This document shows, one piece after another, positions 1-11,100 of a stretch of DNA of 64,000 nt (its first letter is position 1; every line of letters starts with the position of its first letter). Source of the DNA: Neostapfia colusana (Eukaryota; Streptophyta; Magnoliopsida; Poales; Poaceae); contig JASWHV010000003.1 of assembly GCA_030760725.1 (NCBI GenBank), positions 61,771,264 through 61,835,263 of the forward strand, read 5' to 3'. The notes beneath the pieces were generated by a model that ran no database searches, was not told the DNA's origin, and saw nothing but the letters and a program-made list of their open reading frames with translations. A program made the position numbers and the translations under genes.

Positions 1-2355
1 CCCCTGGAACTTCAGAAAATCATGTAAATTCATTTAAAAATCAGTTTTAGCCCCAGGACTTAATAAAAATTAGGAAAAACCCCTCTGATAAGTGTAGCTA
101 TACCCCTGGAAAATTCTGAAAATAATATTATAGACCCTGTAGTGGGGTGAGTTTACCTTTTTAGCCCTGTTTAGTATTTAATTTAGGAAATTGAATATGT
201 GGCTAGTGTTTAAAAATTAAAAAGTGGGACAAACCTATTGTCAAAATTTAATTAAAGACTTTCTCAGTATTTAGAAAACTTTGGAGTGAGATAAAAATAT
301 ATTTTGGGCTGAAATGAATCTGTTTAATTTATTATTCACATTTAGGGACACATTTTTAAGTAGGCAAAGGTCAAAATATGTTATTAAATTATTTAGAACC
401 AGAACCTATTCTGTTTAGATGATGTGTATTACTATTTTCATAATAAAGTACACATTTATGCATAGGAAAATAAATCTGAAAATATAGCAACTAGTAAATG
501 ATAAATGAAGTTTCTAAAATCCAAAGAATTCAGTTTAGGGTTGGTAGAAATTCTGAAGGCACATATGGAGAAGAAAAATACCTTTCATACATACTTGGTA
601 GTAAAAAAAGGTGTAGTAGTTGAATATAAGGAATTTATTTAATTGGAAACTCATATATATATAGTAGGTAAGTATAAATGTGAACACAAAAGTAGGAATC
701 ATATACACATGATTAAAAGTGCATGAAAGCCACAAATCAACACACATAGAGTAACCACAACACATATAATGGTGAATTACTTTCATGAATGTGAATGTGT
801 GGTTTGTATGAAGTGGAAGTGTGAACTATGTCTTATGGATTGTTGTTTTTCTTTTGCTATGTGTGATGGTATGATGTAGAACCTGCTCAAGAGCAAGTTT
901 TTCCTTTCCAAGATCAGGACTACCCATTTCAAGGGCAGCAAGAAGGAGGCAAGTGTCCTTGACCACTTTGATCCTATGCTAGGATGTGTAGATAGAATTA
1001 TTTGCATTGTCAAGTTAAATGTGAAACCCATGCTAGGAAGTTTCCCTAGAGTTGCATCACCTTGTTTCCTTGTAGCTTGGGTTGGGATTTATTTTATCAT
1101 GTCATTTACTATTATGCATATGCTTAGCCATGCTTAGAATGGGATATTTGGGATATGAGATCATCAGTTTATTTTACCATACTCTTGAATGAGATATTGT
1201 GAGTTGTGTAGAGGTAGGGATCTAGGCAAGTTGGATGTTTTGGTTGTGTGCTGGGTGCACGAGACTCGGGTTTGTGTTTAAGTACTTGCCTGGATCCTAA
1301 GGACCGGTCCATGGAGCATGTAACCTGGCTTTACAGTGCCAACCACATGCTGAGATGGGGCAGCTTGGCCAATTAATTAGGTGTATCCCCGGCGTAGTAT
1401 GGGTGTGTTGGATGGTGCGGGGAATATGTGTCAGCTGGACTACCATATGAACCGCAAGGCTCAAGAGGGGGCCACTGCAGCGGGGTTGGAGGCTCTTGTA
1501 TGCTGTTAGGGGTAAAACCTCAGTGGGCCCACGCTCGTCGGGAATCCCTTTGTAAAGGCTTCGTAGTGATCTCCTGGCTACATACCTGGGAAGTGTGAAT
1601 GTGGTTCATAGCCACTGGCATAATGGAGGTTCTTTTAGCCCACCCGGCAACAGGGGATGAAATCACTACATGTGGGTACAGTGGTACAAACTCTGCAGAG
1701 TCAAAACTGTCATGACTGCCGTGCTCACGGTCAAGAGCGGCTTGGACTTATTCATGATTAGAGGAGTGATGGTTTTTGGAAGTTGTGGATGTTAAGCGGG
1801 GAGTTTAACATTTGAAAATGATGTTATGGTTATTTGGTTATGATGATGGGATGGGAGATTGGGACCATTTCACCTGTGTAGTAATGTAGGTGCTTAATAA
1901 GCTAAGGTGGTAGGTATTAATTGCGTAGTGCTTTAACCATGAGTTCAACCTCCCCTTGTTCTAGCCATGCATGACATAACTTTCCCACATTTGCTGAGTA
2001 CCATCGGTACTCAACCTTGCATATTTGTTGGTTTATATTGCTGCTCAGGTCAAGATAATGAGGTGGTGTATAGTGACCAAGACTTTGGACCCGAAGAAGG
2101 TTTCTAGGTTCATGGAGACCCCCGGGCAACGCCTGTGACGGAGCCCTCAAAGAATAATATTGCGCTGCTAGTTTATTTACTTGTGATGAACTTATTATTG
2201 TCCATCGAGACATTTGCGATGTAACACTTATTTATATTCGACACCTGGCTTGTAATAAATGATGCTTCACTATTTGTCATAACATGTATGAGAAAATGAT
2301 TCTGGCATACATGTGATATTCACTTGGTTGTTCTTTGGAAAAACCGGGTGTGACA
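1..2355 (+). mobile_element. Left LTR of gypsy element G1 (5'-truncated by window edge)
   Basis: Position 1 aligns with 9167 of the complete G-family LTR (8149-11570), so about 1.0 kb of this LTR lies outside the window. It ends in TGACA at 2355, directly before the primer-binding site. An AATAAA lies at 2254-2259, about 100 bp before the end. Compared with the two other G LTRs (8149-11570 and 18629-22068) it lacks about 52 bp after position 371, and it carries private variants, including the terminal GTGTGACA where the others have GTATGACA. It supplies promoter and polyadenylation functions by family knowledge. An exon-like pair inside it is listed separately. Confidence 0.93.
880..2107 (+). 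other. Exon-like pair in G1 LTR (880-948 and 2049-2107)
   Basis: The first block (69 nt) follows a T-rich tract ending in TAG and ends at GGAG|GCAAGT, a good GC-type splice donor. Read from its third base it is open for 22 codons, rich in Q, E, D and F, and ends with one base of a codon. The second block follows GCTGCTCAG and starts GT CAA GAT. Joined to the first, it stays open to a TAG at 2105-2107. The implied intron is 1100 bp. The other G LTRs (10095-10163/11264-11322 and 20593-20661/21762-21820) keep the same structure, and the A and B families have equivalents. No ATG is present in either block, so an upstream exon would be needed. Coding status is inference. Confidence 0.45.
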
Positions 2356-2359
2356 GAGG

Positions 2360-2372
2360 TGGTATCAGAGCC
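2360..2372 (+). promoter_or_regulatory. Primer-binding site of G1 (tRNA-iMet)
   Basis: TGGTATCAGAGCC lies 4 bp after the LTR end and is complementary to the 3' end of plant initiator tRNA-Met, the usual minus-strand primer of plant Ty3/gypsy elements. Confidence 0.93.
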
Positions 2373-2564
2373 AAGGTTGCCCGTAGGAACGTGGACCTAG
2401 GTAGAAATGGACGTATTTAAGGGCCTTATTTTCTTAAAAACTATTTTTACAAGGTGTGTGTTGAAAAGTGTTACTTAATGAGTCATCTTACCCCAATTTT
2501 CATTCAAAATAGGATTTTTGTTTAAAAGTTTATCTAACCTAAGTTTAAATGCTTTTTGTTTTAG

Positions 2565-3344
2565 ATGGTCCGCATGATTCACACCGCTCGCAAGTCCACA
2601 GGAGGGAGAGTTCCCGTAGTTGCCCTTGCCGAGAAAGAGGAGAGCCGTCCGGTGACGTACCTTTCCTACGGATTGGCAGTAGGAGGCTTGTTGCGCCGTC
2701 TTCGACGTATGCTCGAAGCCGCCGGCAATACGGGCAAGTTAATCATCCACTATAACTCCACCAGGACCATCCGTGAGAAGAGGGAAGAATGGAGTTCGGA
2801 GATGAGGATTATACACGAAAATCGGCTGCTTAAGATCCACCGCTCTCCAGCTTGTAGAGCGACACAGGTCGATGCGGAGAAAGATGTCACCTGGGAGGCC
2901 ATCACCTGCCAGAGTCACATCTATCGTCGCCACCTGGACAGGACTGAGTACATGTATGTCCTCCAGCGTGAGAGTGGTACCATAGAGTACATGTACCCGC
3001 CGGTGCAGCAAGGGACTTCCCATGAGCACATGGACTTGTGCTTGGAAGATGCTGCTATGCTCAGCACTCGACTGCAGGAGTGTCAACAAGAGCTTCATGA
3101 TGTCCGGGACACCCTGAAGGAAACGGAGGCGTTGCTGCGAGCCTGCTTAAGGGCGGGAGAAAGAGGAGATGGGAATGAACTGTGTGTCACCATGAATGAT
3201 ATATGGACTCCTGACTCCCCAGATCGTCGGGCGATAAGGCGTCGTCGCACTTCTCCACCAGCAGCCTCCCCACCCAAAGCAGAGTCAGAAGGAAGCCGAA
3301 ATGATGAGGAAGATCCCGAGGAGCCAGCTCAAGAAAACGAGTAG
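2565..3344 (+). CDS. ORF0: extra protein ORF between PBS and gag, with histone H3 tail-like N-terminus
   Basis: An intact 259-residue ORF begins at ATG 2565, immediately after TTTTGTTTTAG, which resembles a splice acceptor. Its first residues match the histone H3 tail in register: M1, R3, the block TARKSTGG at 7-14, P17, L21, A22 and K24 coincide with H3 numbered from its Met. H3 K4 is replaced by isoleucine and K14 by arginine. The middle (30-150) is unfamiliar. Residues about 157-196 form a likely coiled coil (LSTRLQECQQELHDVRDTL region), 221-228 is an arginine-rich possible nuclear signal (RRAIRRRR), followed by S/T-P sites and an acidic tail. It is not Gag. From memory, extra ORFs before gag are known in some rice gypsy elements (RIRE3/RIRE8 type, 'orf0') with unknown function. 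The other gag-pol elements here lack a counterpart. The function is unknown; the H3 resemblance is discussed in the findings. Confidence 0.8.
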   Translation: MVRMIHTARKSTGGRVPVVALAEKEESRPVTYLSYGLAVGGLLRRLRRMLEAAGNTGKLIIHYNSTRTIREKREEWSSEMRIIHENRLLKIHRSPACRATQVDAEKDVTWEAITCQSHIYRRHLDRTEYMYVLQRESGTIEYMYPPVQQGTSHEHMDLCLEDAAMLSTRLQECQQELHDVRDTLKETEALLRACLRAGERGDGNELCVTMNDIWTPDSPDRRAIRRRRTSPPAASPPKAESEGSRNDEEDPEEPAQENE

Positions 3345-3643
3345 TGTAGAGTCCTTCCCTTAGTTAGCAAGATGTCGAATAGTCGAGTTGTTAAGTTAAT
3401 GGTGTGATAATGCTTGGTGTGTGACGTGAGTTGTGGAAGCCATGAGCAATTATCCACAGCCTCGTCTTTTGATTGTTTTGCTTTGGTGTGTGAACCCACA
3501 TGAAATAATATTGCATTTATTTTTGTGTGAGAAATGAACCCTCAGAAAAGTATAACAAAGCCCCAACACTTCAAAGTACAAACAAATGAAAGTAGTAAGA
3601 TGATACTAAATGCTTTCAAATTAACATTGGTTGATTCTGCCAG
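3345..3643 (+). other. Noncoding spacer between ORF0 and gag of G1
   Basis: About 300 bp with no ORF that I can support. It ends in TGATTCTGCCAG directly before the gag ATG, again resembling a 3' splice site. Confidence 0.6.
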
Positions 3644-6600
3644 ATGGCCGGAAGAGGAAAGGACGTGCTGCCAACCCCGCCAACAACAACGATGAGGCAT
3701 GCAACCCTCATCTTTCTGGAGGCCAGGACCGGGGTGGTCGCCGTGAAGGAGTTGATCCCCTCCACCAAATGCTGGAGAATCAAAATCAGCTCATCCAGAA
3801 CTTGACTCAAGTGGTGGCCAACTTGCATCAAGTTCCACCTCCACAAGCTGCACCACGCCAACCAAGGTTGAGTGAGTTTCTAGGAACTCAACCTCCAAAG
3901 TTTGCAAGTGCTGCTGAACCTCTGGAGGCAGATGATTGGCTTAAGACCATTGAGAGCAAGATGAGGATCATACAGTGCCAAGGGTATGAGAGGGTGCTGT
4001 TTGCCTCTCATCAATTGCATGGACCTGCTGCTGATTGGTGGACCGCCTACGTGGCCGCCCATCATGACCCTGAGAACATCACTTGGGAAGAGTTCAAGCG
4101 TAGCTTCCGCAACCATTACATCCCAAGAGGTGAACTCAATAACAAGAGGAAGGAGTTTTTGGGACTGCAGCAGGGAAACATGACGGTGAGGGAATACCTC
4201 ACTAAATTTACTCAACTATCCCGTTATGCCCCACGGGACATAGAGACTGATGAGCAGAAACAAGATTGTTTCGTGGAAGGACTTACCACAGAAATGCAGT
4301 GTGCAATGTCCTCAAATGAGTATGAAAGCTTCCAAAAGATGGTGGACAGAGCGTTTGTGGTAGAAAGGAAGCTGAAGGCCTTGGAAAATGAGAATAAGAG
4401 GAAGGCCGGTTGTTCACATCAAGCCTCGGGTAGCAACACCCGCCCCCGTCTGATGCAGCAACCAGCAGGGCAGACGAACCGTGCTGCGGTACCCTACTCA
4501 GCACCAAGAGGGTACAACCCGAACTACAGGCCTCCGGCAGCACCAATACAGCCACAACGTCAGCAGCCTCGCCCTGCATATCCACCTCGACCAGCAGTGC
4601 AAGGACCCCCAAACCAACCCCAAGACAACAAAGGCCAGGCACCTAAGGTTGGGGTGCAATGTTTTAGCTGCGGTGAAGTGGGGCACTACGCCCATAAATG
4701 CCCAAAGAAGAAGCCCGCACAGACACAACAGCAGAATGTAATGAGAGGACGGGTGAACCATGTCACTATGGAGGAAGCAAAAGAGGCACCCGACGTGGTA
4801 GTTGGTAAGTTTCCTGCCAATTTACACATTGCAACCCTGCTGTTTGATTCTGGTGCTACCCACTCGTTCATTGCTCAAGGGTTTGTTAAGAAGCATGACC
4901 TAGCAACAACACAAATGAACCATATGCTAGCCGTAAACTCTCCAGGTGGAGAAATAAGGACAAGACAAGTGTGTCCAAAGGTGAACCTAGACATTAATGG
5001 GGTAGTATTTACTGCTAACCTCATAGTGATAGATTCACAAGGGATAGATATTATATTGGGTATGGATTGGTTGACCAAACATAAAGGGATTATCCATTGT
5101 TCGACCAGAACGGTGGAACTAACTCACCCTAGTGGCACAAGAGTAAAGTTCATAACAATACATGAGCCTAGGAGGGACATTAAATTAAATCAAGTTGAGG
5201 TGAAAGTGGAGGACATCAGGATCATCAGGGAATATCCAGATGTTTTTCCGGAGGAGTTGCCAGGTATGCCTCCCGATTGTGAAATGGAATTTGCAATCGA
5301 GCTAATGCCTGGAACATCCCCGATATACAAGAGACCTTATCGGATGGACTCCAAGCAGCTAGAAGAACTCAAGGATCATTTGAGAGAATTGATGGAGAAG
5401 GGGTATATTCGCCCTAGATTCCTCACCATGGGGAGCTCTGGTGATATTTGTGCCCAAGAAGGACGGAACCCAAAGGTTATGCGTGGATTACCGTGCCTTG
5501 AATGAGGTAACCATCAAGAACAAGTATCCGTTACCCCGCATTGAAGACTTGTTTGATCAGTTGAGGGGATCTTGTGTGTTCTCGAAAATTGATCTCAGGT
5601 CGGGATACCACCAACTCAAGATAAGTCAATCTGATATTCCCAAGACAGCTTTCGTATCTCGGTACGGACTGTATGAATACACTGTCATGCCTTTCGGGCT
5701 AACTAATGCCCCGGCATACTTCATGTACCTCATGAACAAGGTATTCATGGAATATCTTGACAAATTTGTGGTGGTTTTCATAGATGACATTCTCGTCTTC
5801 TCCAAAGATGAAGAAGAACATGAGAAACATCTAAGGTTGGTGTTGCAGAGGCTGAGAGAACACCAACTATATGCCAAATTGAGCAAGTGTGAGTTTTGGC
5901 TGAAGAAAGTTCCCTTCTTAGGACATATAATCTCGGAGGGAGGAATCTCCGTAGATCCCACCAAAATCGAGGATATCCAGAAGTGGAAGACCTCTGAAAA
6001 TGTCGGGGAGGTTCGAAGCTTCTTGGGATTGGCTGGATACTATCGACGGTTTATTGAGGGATTCTCCAAGATCTCGAGACCTCTCACCAAACTGTTGGAG
6101 AAGGGAATCACATTCACATGGACGCCACAGTGCGAGACGAGTTTTCAGGAGCTAAAGAAAAGATTGACAACAGCCCCAGTGTTGGTTATGCCGGATATGC
6201 AGAAGAATTTCACAGTGTACCGCGATGCCTCTGGAAATGGGTTGGGATGTGTTCTCTGCAAGGAGGGCATGTCGTGGCATATGCATCCCGGCAGCTTCGG
6301 AAGCACGAGAAAAACTATCCTACACATGACCTAGAACTAGCCGCAGTGGTACACGCGTTGAAAATTTGGCGACACTATTTGATGGGGAAGAGGACAGAGA
6401 TATATACGGATCATAAGAGTTCGAAGTACATTTTCACACAGCCAGATCTCAACCTCAGACAAAGGAGATGGTTAGAGCTAATCAATGACTTTGATGTGGG
6501 CATCAACTATCATCCCGGAAAAGCAAACGTCGTGGCCGATGCTTTGAGTCGGAAAGTGCAGGTCAATAAGTTGAGCGTGAAGGACATACCTGCAGAATTG

Positions 6601-8103
6601 AAGGACGAGGTTATGAGGCTCAATCTATGCCTAGTAAATAGTGGTGAAGCCATCGCCATGGAAGTGGACTCCACACTAGAGCGAGACATACGCGAGGGTC
6701 AAAAGAATGATGAGAAGATACAAGAGATCAGACAACTCATCAAGGAAAATAAAGCTTCGGGTTTTAGAGAGGATGAACAAGGAACGGTGTGGCACGGGAA
6801 AAGAATCTGTGTGCCTGAAATGAAGAAGATCCGTGAATTGATTTTAAGGGAAGCTCACGATTCTGACTATTCCATTCATCCTGGGAGTACGAAGATGTAC
6901 CAGGATCTCAAGAGCAGGTATTGGTGGTATGGCATGAAGCGAGATGTCGCGGAACATGTTGCCGTATGTGACACGTGTCAGTTGGTAAAAGCAGAACATC
7001 AACGACCCGCGGGATTATTGCAACCACTCAAAGTGCCTGAATGGAAATGGGAAGAAATCAGCATGGATTTCATCGTGGGATTGCCTAGGACCCAATCAGG
7101 ATATGATTCGATATGGGTCATCATTGATAGGCTAACCAAGGTAGCTCACTTCATCCCCATGAAGGAAAGCTACAGCGGATCCAAATTGGCAGAGTTGTAC
7201 ATGTCAAGGATCGTGTGTTACCATGGAGTGCCAAAGAAGATTGTGTCGGATCGAGGGACACAGTTCACCTCAAGGTTCTGGCAGAAGTTGCATGAAACCA
7301 TGGGAACCCATCTGAACTTTAGTTCTGCCTATCATCCCCAAACCGACGGGCAGACGGAGAGAACCAATCAGATCCTTGAAGATATGCTGAGGGCATGTGC
7401 ACTCAAAAACAATCGGAGTTGGGACAAGAACTTACCGTATGCGGAGTTTTTCTATAACAACAGCTATCAAGCTAGTATGAAGATGTCATCGTTTGAAGCT
7501 TTGTACGGGAGGAAGTGCAGAACTCCCCTATTTTGGAACCAAACAGGGGAAAGTAAAGTGTTTGGTCCAGAAGTACTCCAAGAAGCCGAGGCGAAGGTGA
7601 GGGAGATTCGCAACAATTTGAGGATAGCACAGACACGCCAAAAGAGCTATGCCGATGTACGAAGGAGAGAGCTCGTTTTCAACGTGGGAGACTATGTCTA
7701 TCTCAAGGTGTCCCCTATCAGAGGACTTCGTCGGTTCAAGGTGAAAGGGAAGTTGTCACCTCGATACATCGGACCCTTTCAAGTTCTGGAAAGGAAAGAC
7801 GAAGTGGCGTATCAACTAGAATTACCGGCTCGTCTATCGGATGTGCACGATGTATTCCATGTGTCACAACTCAAGAAATGCCTGAGGACGCCTGAAGAGG
7901 TGTTACCCATGAATGAAGTGGACGTAGCTGAGGATTTGTCTTATGCCGAGCAACCATACAAGATTTTGGAGACAATGGAACGCCTCACCAGAAATAAAAG
8001 AATCCGGATGTGCAAGGTGCAATGGAAGCATCATTCAGAAGAGGAAGCCACCTGGGAGCGGGAAGATGAGCTCAAGACACAATTTCTAGAATTGTTTTCT
8101 TAG
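3644..8103 (+). pseudogene. G1 gag-pro-pol polyprotein, chromovirus, broken by three frameshifts
   Basis: The likely start is ATG 3644 (reads MAGRGK). One base appears to be missing near 3660, because the capsid continues in another frame from about 3660 to 5420. That part holds the capsid domain, a CCHC knuckle (CFSCGEVGHYAHKC, about 4660-4705) and the protease motif DSGATHSFI (about 4850). An extra A near 5418, inside the codons for the RPSSSPWG motif of reverse transcriptase, shifts the frame. RT with FIDD (about 5780) then runs to about 6255, where a further shift restores the frame for RNase H (YTDHKS), integrase (HHCC; MDF, VSDRGTQF and TERTN catalytic positions), GPF and a terminal chromodomain-like segment (CKVQWKHHSEEEATWE), ending at TAG 8101-8103. 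It is complete in domain content but cannot make one polyprotein. It represents a family separate from A, B, C and D. Confidence 0.9.
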
Positions 8104-8131
8104 AAACACCAATCTCGAGGACGAGATTTCT

Positions 8132-8148
8132 TTTAAGGGGGGTAGAGT
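8132..8148 (+). promoter_or_regulatory. Polypurine tract of G1
   Basis: TTTAAGGGGGGTAGAGT lies immediately before the LTR start TGTAACACCCC. This is the plus-strand primer position expected in LTR retrotransposons. Confidence 0.85.
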
Positions 8149-11100
8149 TGTAACACCCCAAAAATATTGTTAAAGACCCTAAATCATGTTAAGAGGGGAA
8201 TTCAAAATTTTTTGGACGTGTTGCATGTTTTGCAAAAATTCAAATTCAAACTGGAATTCAAATTAAACTCAAATCAGAAAAGAAGTAGAAAAAGAAAAAG
8301 AGAAAACATAAAAAAACCGGCCAGTGGGCCGAAACCCACCAGCCGGCCCAACCAGCGCCGCGCCAGCCCGCAGCCGCGCGCGCCGCTTCCTCACACTGAC
8401 AGGCGGGGCCCACCTGTTCATCGTCTACCTCGCGCCCGCGCCGGACTCTCTCTCACCCGAATCAAAACCGATCGGGATTTCTGCGAATCCCAGCCGAATT
8501 CCGCTCGGGGGCGACGCAAACTCGATCTAAACCAACCAGCCTCCCTCCCCCGTCTGTAAAAACCCCGGTCCCACGCGATCCGCCGATTTTCCTCTGGTGA
8601 GAACCGAGACTTCTCCGGCGAATTCTGGCCGATCTAAGCTCGGAAATTCCGATCTAACTCACTGGTCTTGATCCACCGCCTCCGGGGAACCTTGCAGGTG
8701 CAGAAAACTCGGTGACTTGCAGTGTAAACACAGCGCCGACGAGCCTCGCCGTGGTTTCACCTTGGACCTCGTCGCCGATCACTTTCCAGGACCTCCGAGC
8801 TCAAGAAAACCCCCGAGGTGAGATCCCCGACCTCCCCTCTACCGATCTATGCCATAAAATCACAGTTCTAGGAAGAATTCCCGAAGATCCGAAAGTTTCC
8901 GGCGAGATCGCCGCTTCCCGCTGCCGTGCGCCGCCGGCAGCGCCGCCCGCGCTCGATCAGAGCGACGTGGCCGCTTGTGCGCCGTTTATTTTAAATCGCA
9001 CGGTAGGGTTTAAATCCCCGCGTACCGGTTCAACGTTATAATCTCAGCCGTCGGTTTAAAATCGGACGGTCCACGTCAGCCCCGCGTTATAAAGAATGGA
9101 AATCTTACGTGCTACCCCCTGGGGTTCTCGGGAAATAAGAGCTAGCCCCGGAAACTTCTGATCTAGCCCCTGGAACTTCAGAAAATCATGTAAATTCATT
9201 TAAAAATCAGTTTTAGCCCCTGGACTTAATAAAAATTAGGAAAAACTCCTCTGATAAGTGTAGCTATACCCCTTGAAATTCTGAAAATAATATTATAGAC
9301 CCTGTAGTGGGGTGAGTTTACCTTTTTAGCCCTGTTTAGTATTTAATTTAGGAAATTGAATATGTGGCTAGTGTTTAAAAATTAAAAAGTGGGACAAACC
9401 TATTGTCAAAATTTAATTAAAGACTTTCTCAGTATTTAGAAAACTTTGGAGTGAGATAAAAATATATTTTGGGCTGAAATGAATCTGTTTAATTTATTAT
9501 TCACATTTAGGGACACATTTTTAAGTAATGAATAGTTTTAGAAAATATGGAAAATAATTGTGAAATAGTTTACATCAGAGGCAAAGGTCAAAATATGTTA
9601 TTAAATTATTTAGGACCAGAACCTATTCTGTTTAGATGATGTGTATTACTATTTTCATAATAAAGTACACATTTATGCATAGGAAAATAAATCTGAAAAT
9701 ATAGCAACTAGTAAATGATAAATGAAGTTTCTAAAATCCAAAGAATTCAGTTTAGGGTTGGTAGAAATTCTGAAGGCACATATGGAGAAGAAAAATACCT
9801 TTCGTACATACTTGGTAGTAAAAAAAGGTGTAGTAGTTGAATATAAGGAATTTATTTAATTGGAAACTAATATATATAGTAGGTAAGTATAAATGTGAAC
9901 ACAAAAGTAGGAATCATATACACATGATTAAAAGTGCATGAAAGCCACAAATCAACACACATAGAGTAACCACAACACATATAATGGTGAATTACTTTCA
10001 TGAATGTGAATGTGTGGTTTGTATGAAGTGGAAGTGTGAACTATGTCTTATGGATTGTTGTTTTTCTTTTGCTATGTGTGATGGTATGATGTAGAACCTG
10101 CTCAAGAGCAAGTTTTTCCTTTCCAAGATCAGGACTACCCATTTCAAGGGCAGCAAGAAGGAGGCAAGTGTCCTTGACCACTTTGATCCTATGCTAGGAT
10201 GTGTAGATAGAATTATTTGCATTTTCAAGTTAAATATGAAACCCATGCTAGGAAGTTTCCCTAGAGTTGCATCACCTTGTTTCCTTGTAGCTTGGGTTGG
10301 GATTTATTTTATCATGTCATTTACTATTATGCATATGCTTAGCCATGCTTAGAATGGGATATTTGGGATATGAGATCATCAGTTTATTTTACCATACTCT
10401 TGAATGAGATATTGTGAGTTGTGTAGAGGTAGGGATCAAGGCAAGTTGGATGTTTTGGTTGTGTGCTGGGTGCACGAGACTCGGATTTGTGTTTAAGTAC
10501 TTGCCTGGATCCTAAGGACCGGTCCATGGAGCATGTAACCTGGCTTTACAGTGCCAACCACATGCTGAGATGGGGCAGCTTGGCCAATTAATTAGGTGTA
10601 TCCCCGGCGTAGTATGGGTGTGTTGGATGGTGCGGGGAATAGGTGTCAGCTGGACTACCATATGAACCGCAAGGCTCAAGAGCGGGCCACTGCAGCGGGG
10701 TTGGAGCCTCTTGTATGCTGTTAGGGGTAAAACCTCAGTGGGCCCACGCTCGTCGGGAATCCCTTTGTAAAGGCTTCGTAGTGATCTCCTGGCTACACAC
10801 CTGGGAAGTGTGAATGTGGTTCATAGCCACTGGCATAATGGAGGTTCTTTTAGTCCACCCGGCAACGAGGGATTAAATCACTACATGTGGGTACAGTGGT
10901 ACAAACTCTGCAGAGTCAAAACTGTCATGACTGCCGTGCTCACGGTCAAGAGCGGCTTGGACTTATTCATGATTAGAGGAGTGATGGTTTTTGGAAGTTG
11001 TGGATGTTAAGCGGGGAGCTTAACATTTGAAAATGATGTTATGGTTATTTGGTTATGATGATGGGATGGGAGATTGGGACCATTTCACCTGTGTAGTAAT

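Noticed and set aside
1917..2213. 98-codon antisense ORF, repeated at 11132-11428
   Set aside because: It is the shadow of LTR sequence; it overlaps the exon-like block on the other strand, and its repetition is explained by LTR identity.
8712..9041. 109-codon ORF in G LTRs (also 19206-19535)
   Set aside because: It has no ATG (GTG start) and crosses the splice-donor-like site at 8817. Only its first part is used as support for an exon-like block.
9088..9094. TATAAAG as the TATA box of G LTRs (also 19582-19588)
   Set aside because: The motif is present in both copies, but it lies inside the proposed intron and nothing in the sequence fixes a transcription start; not listed as a feature.
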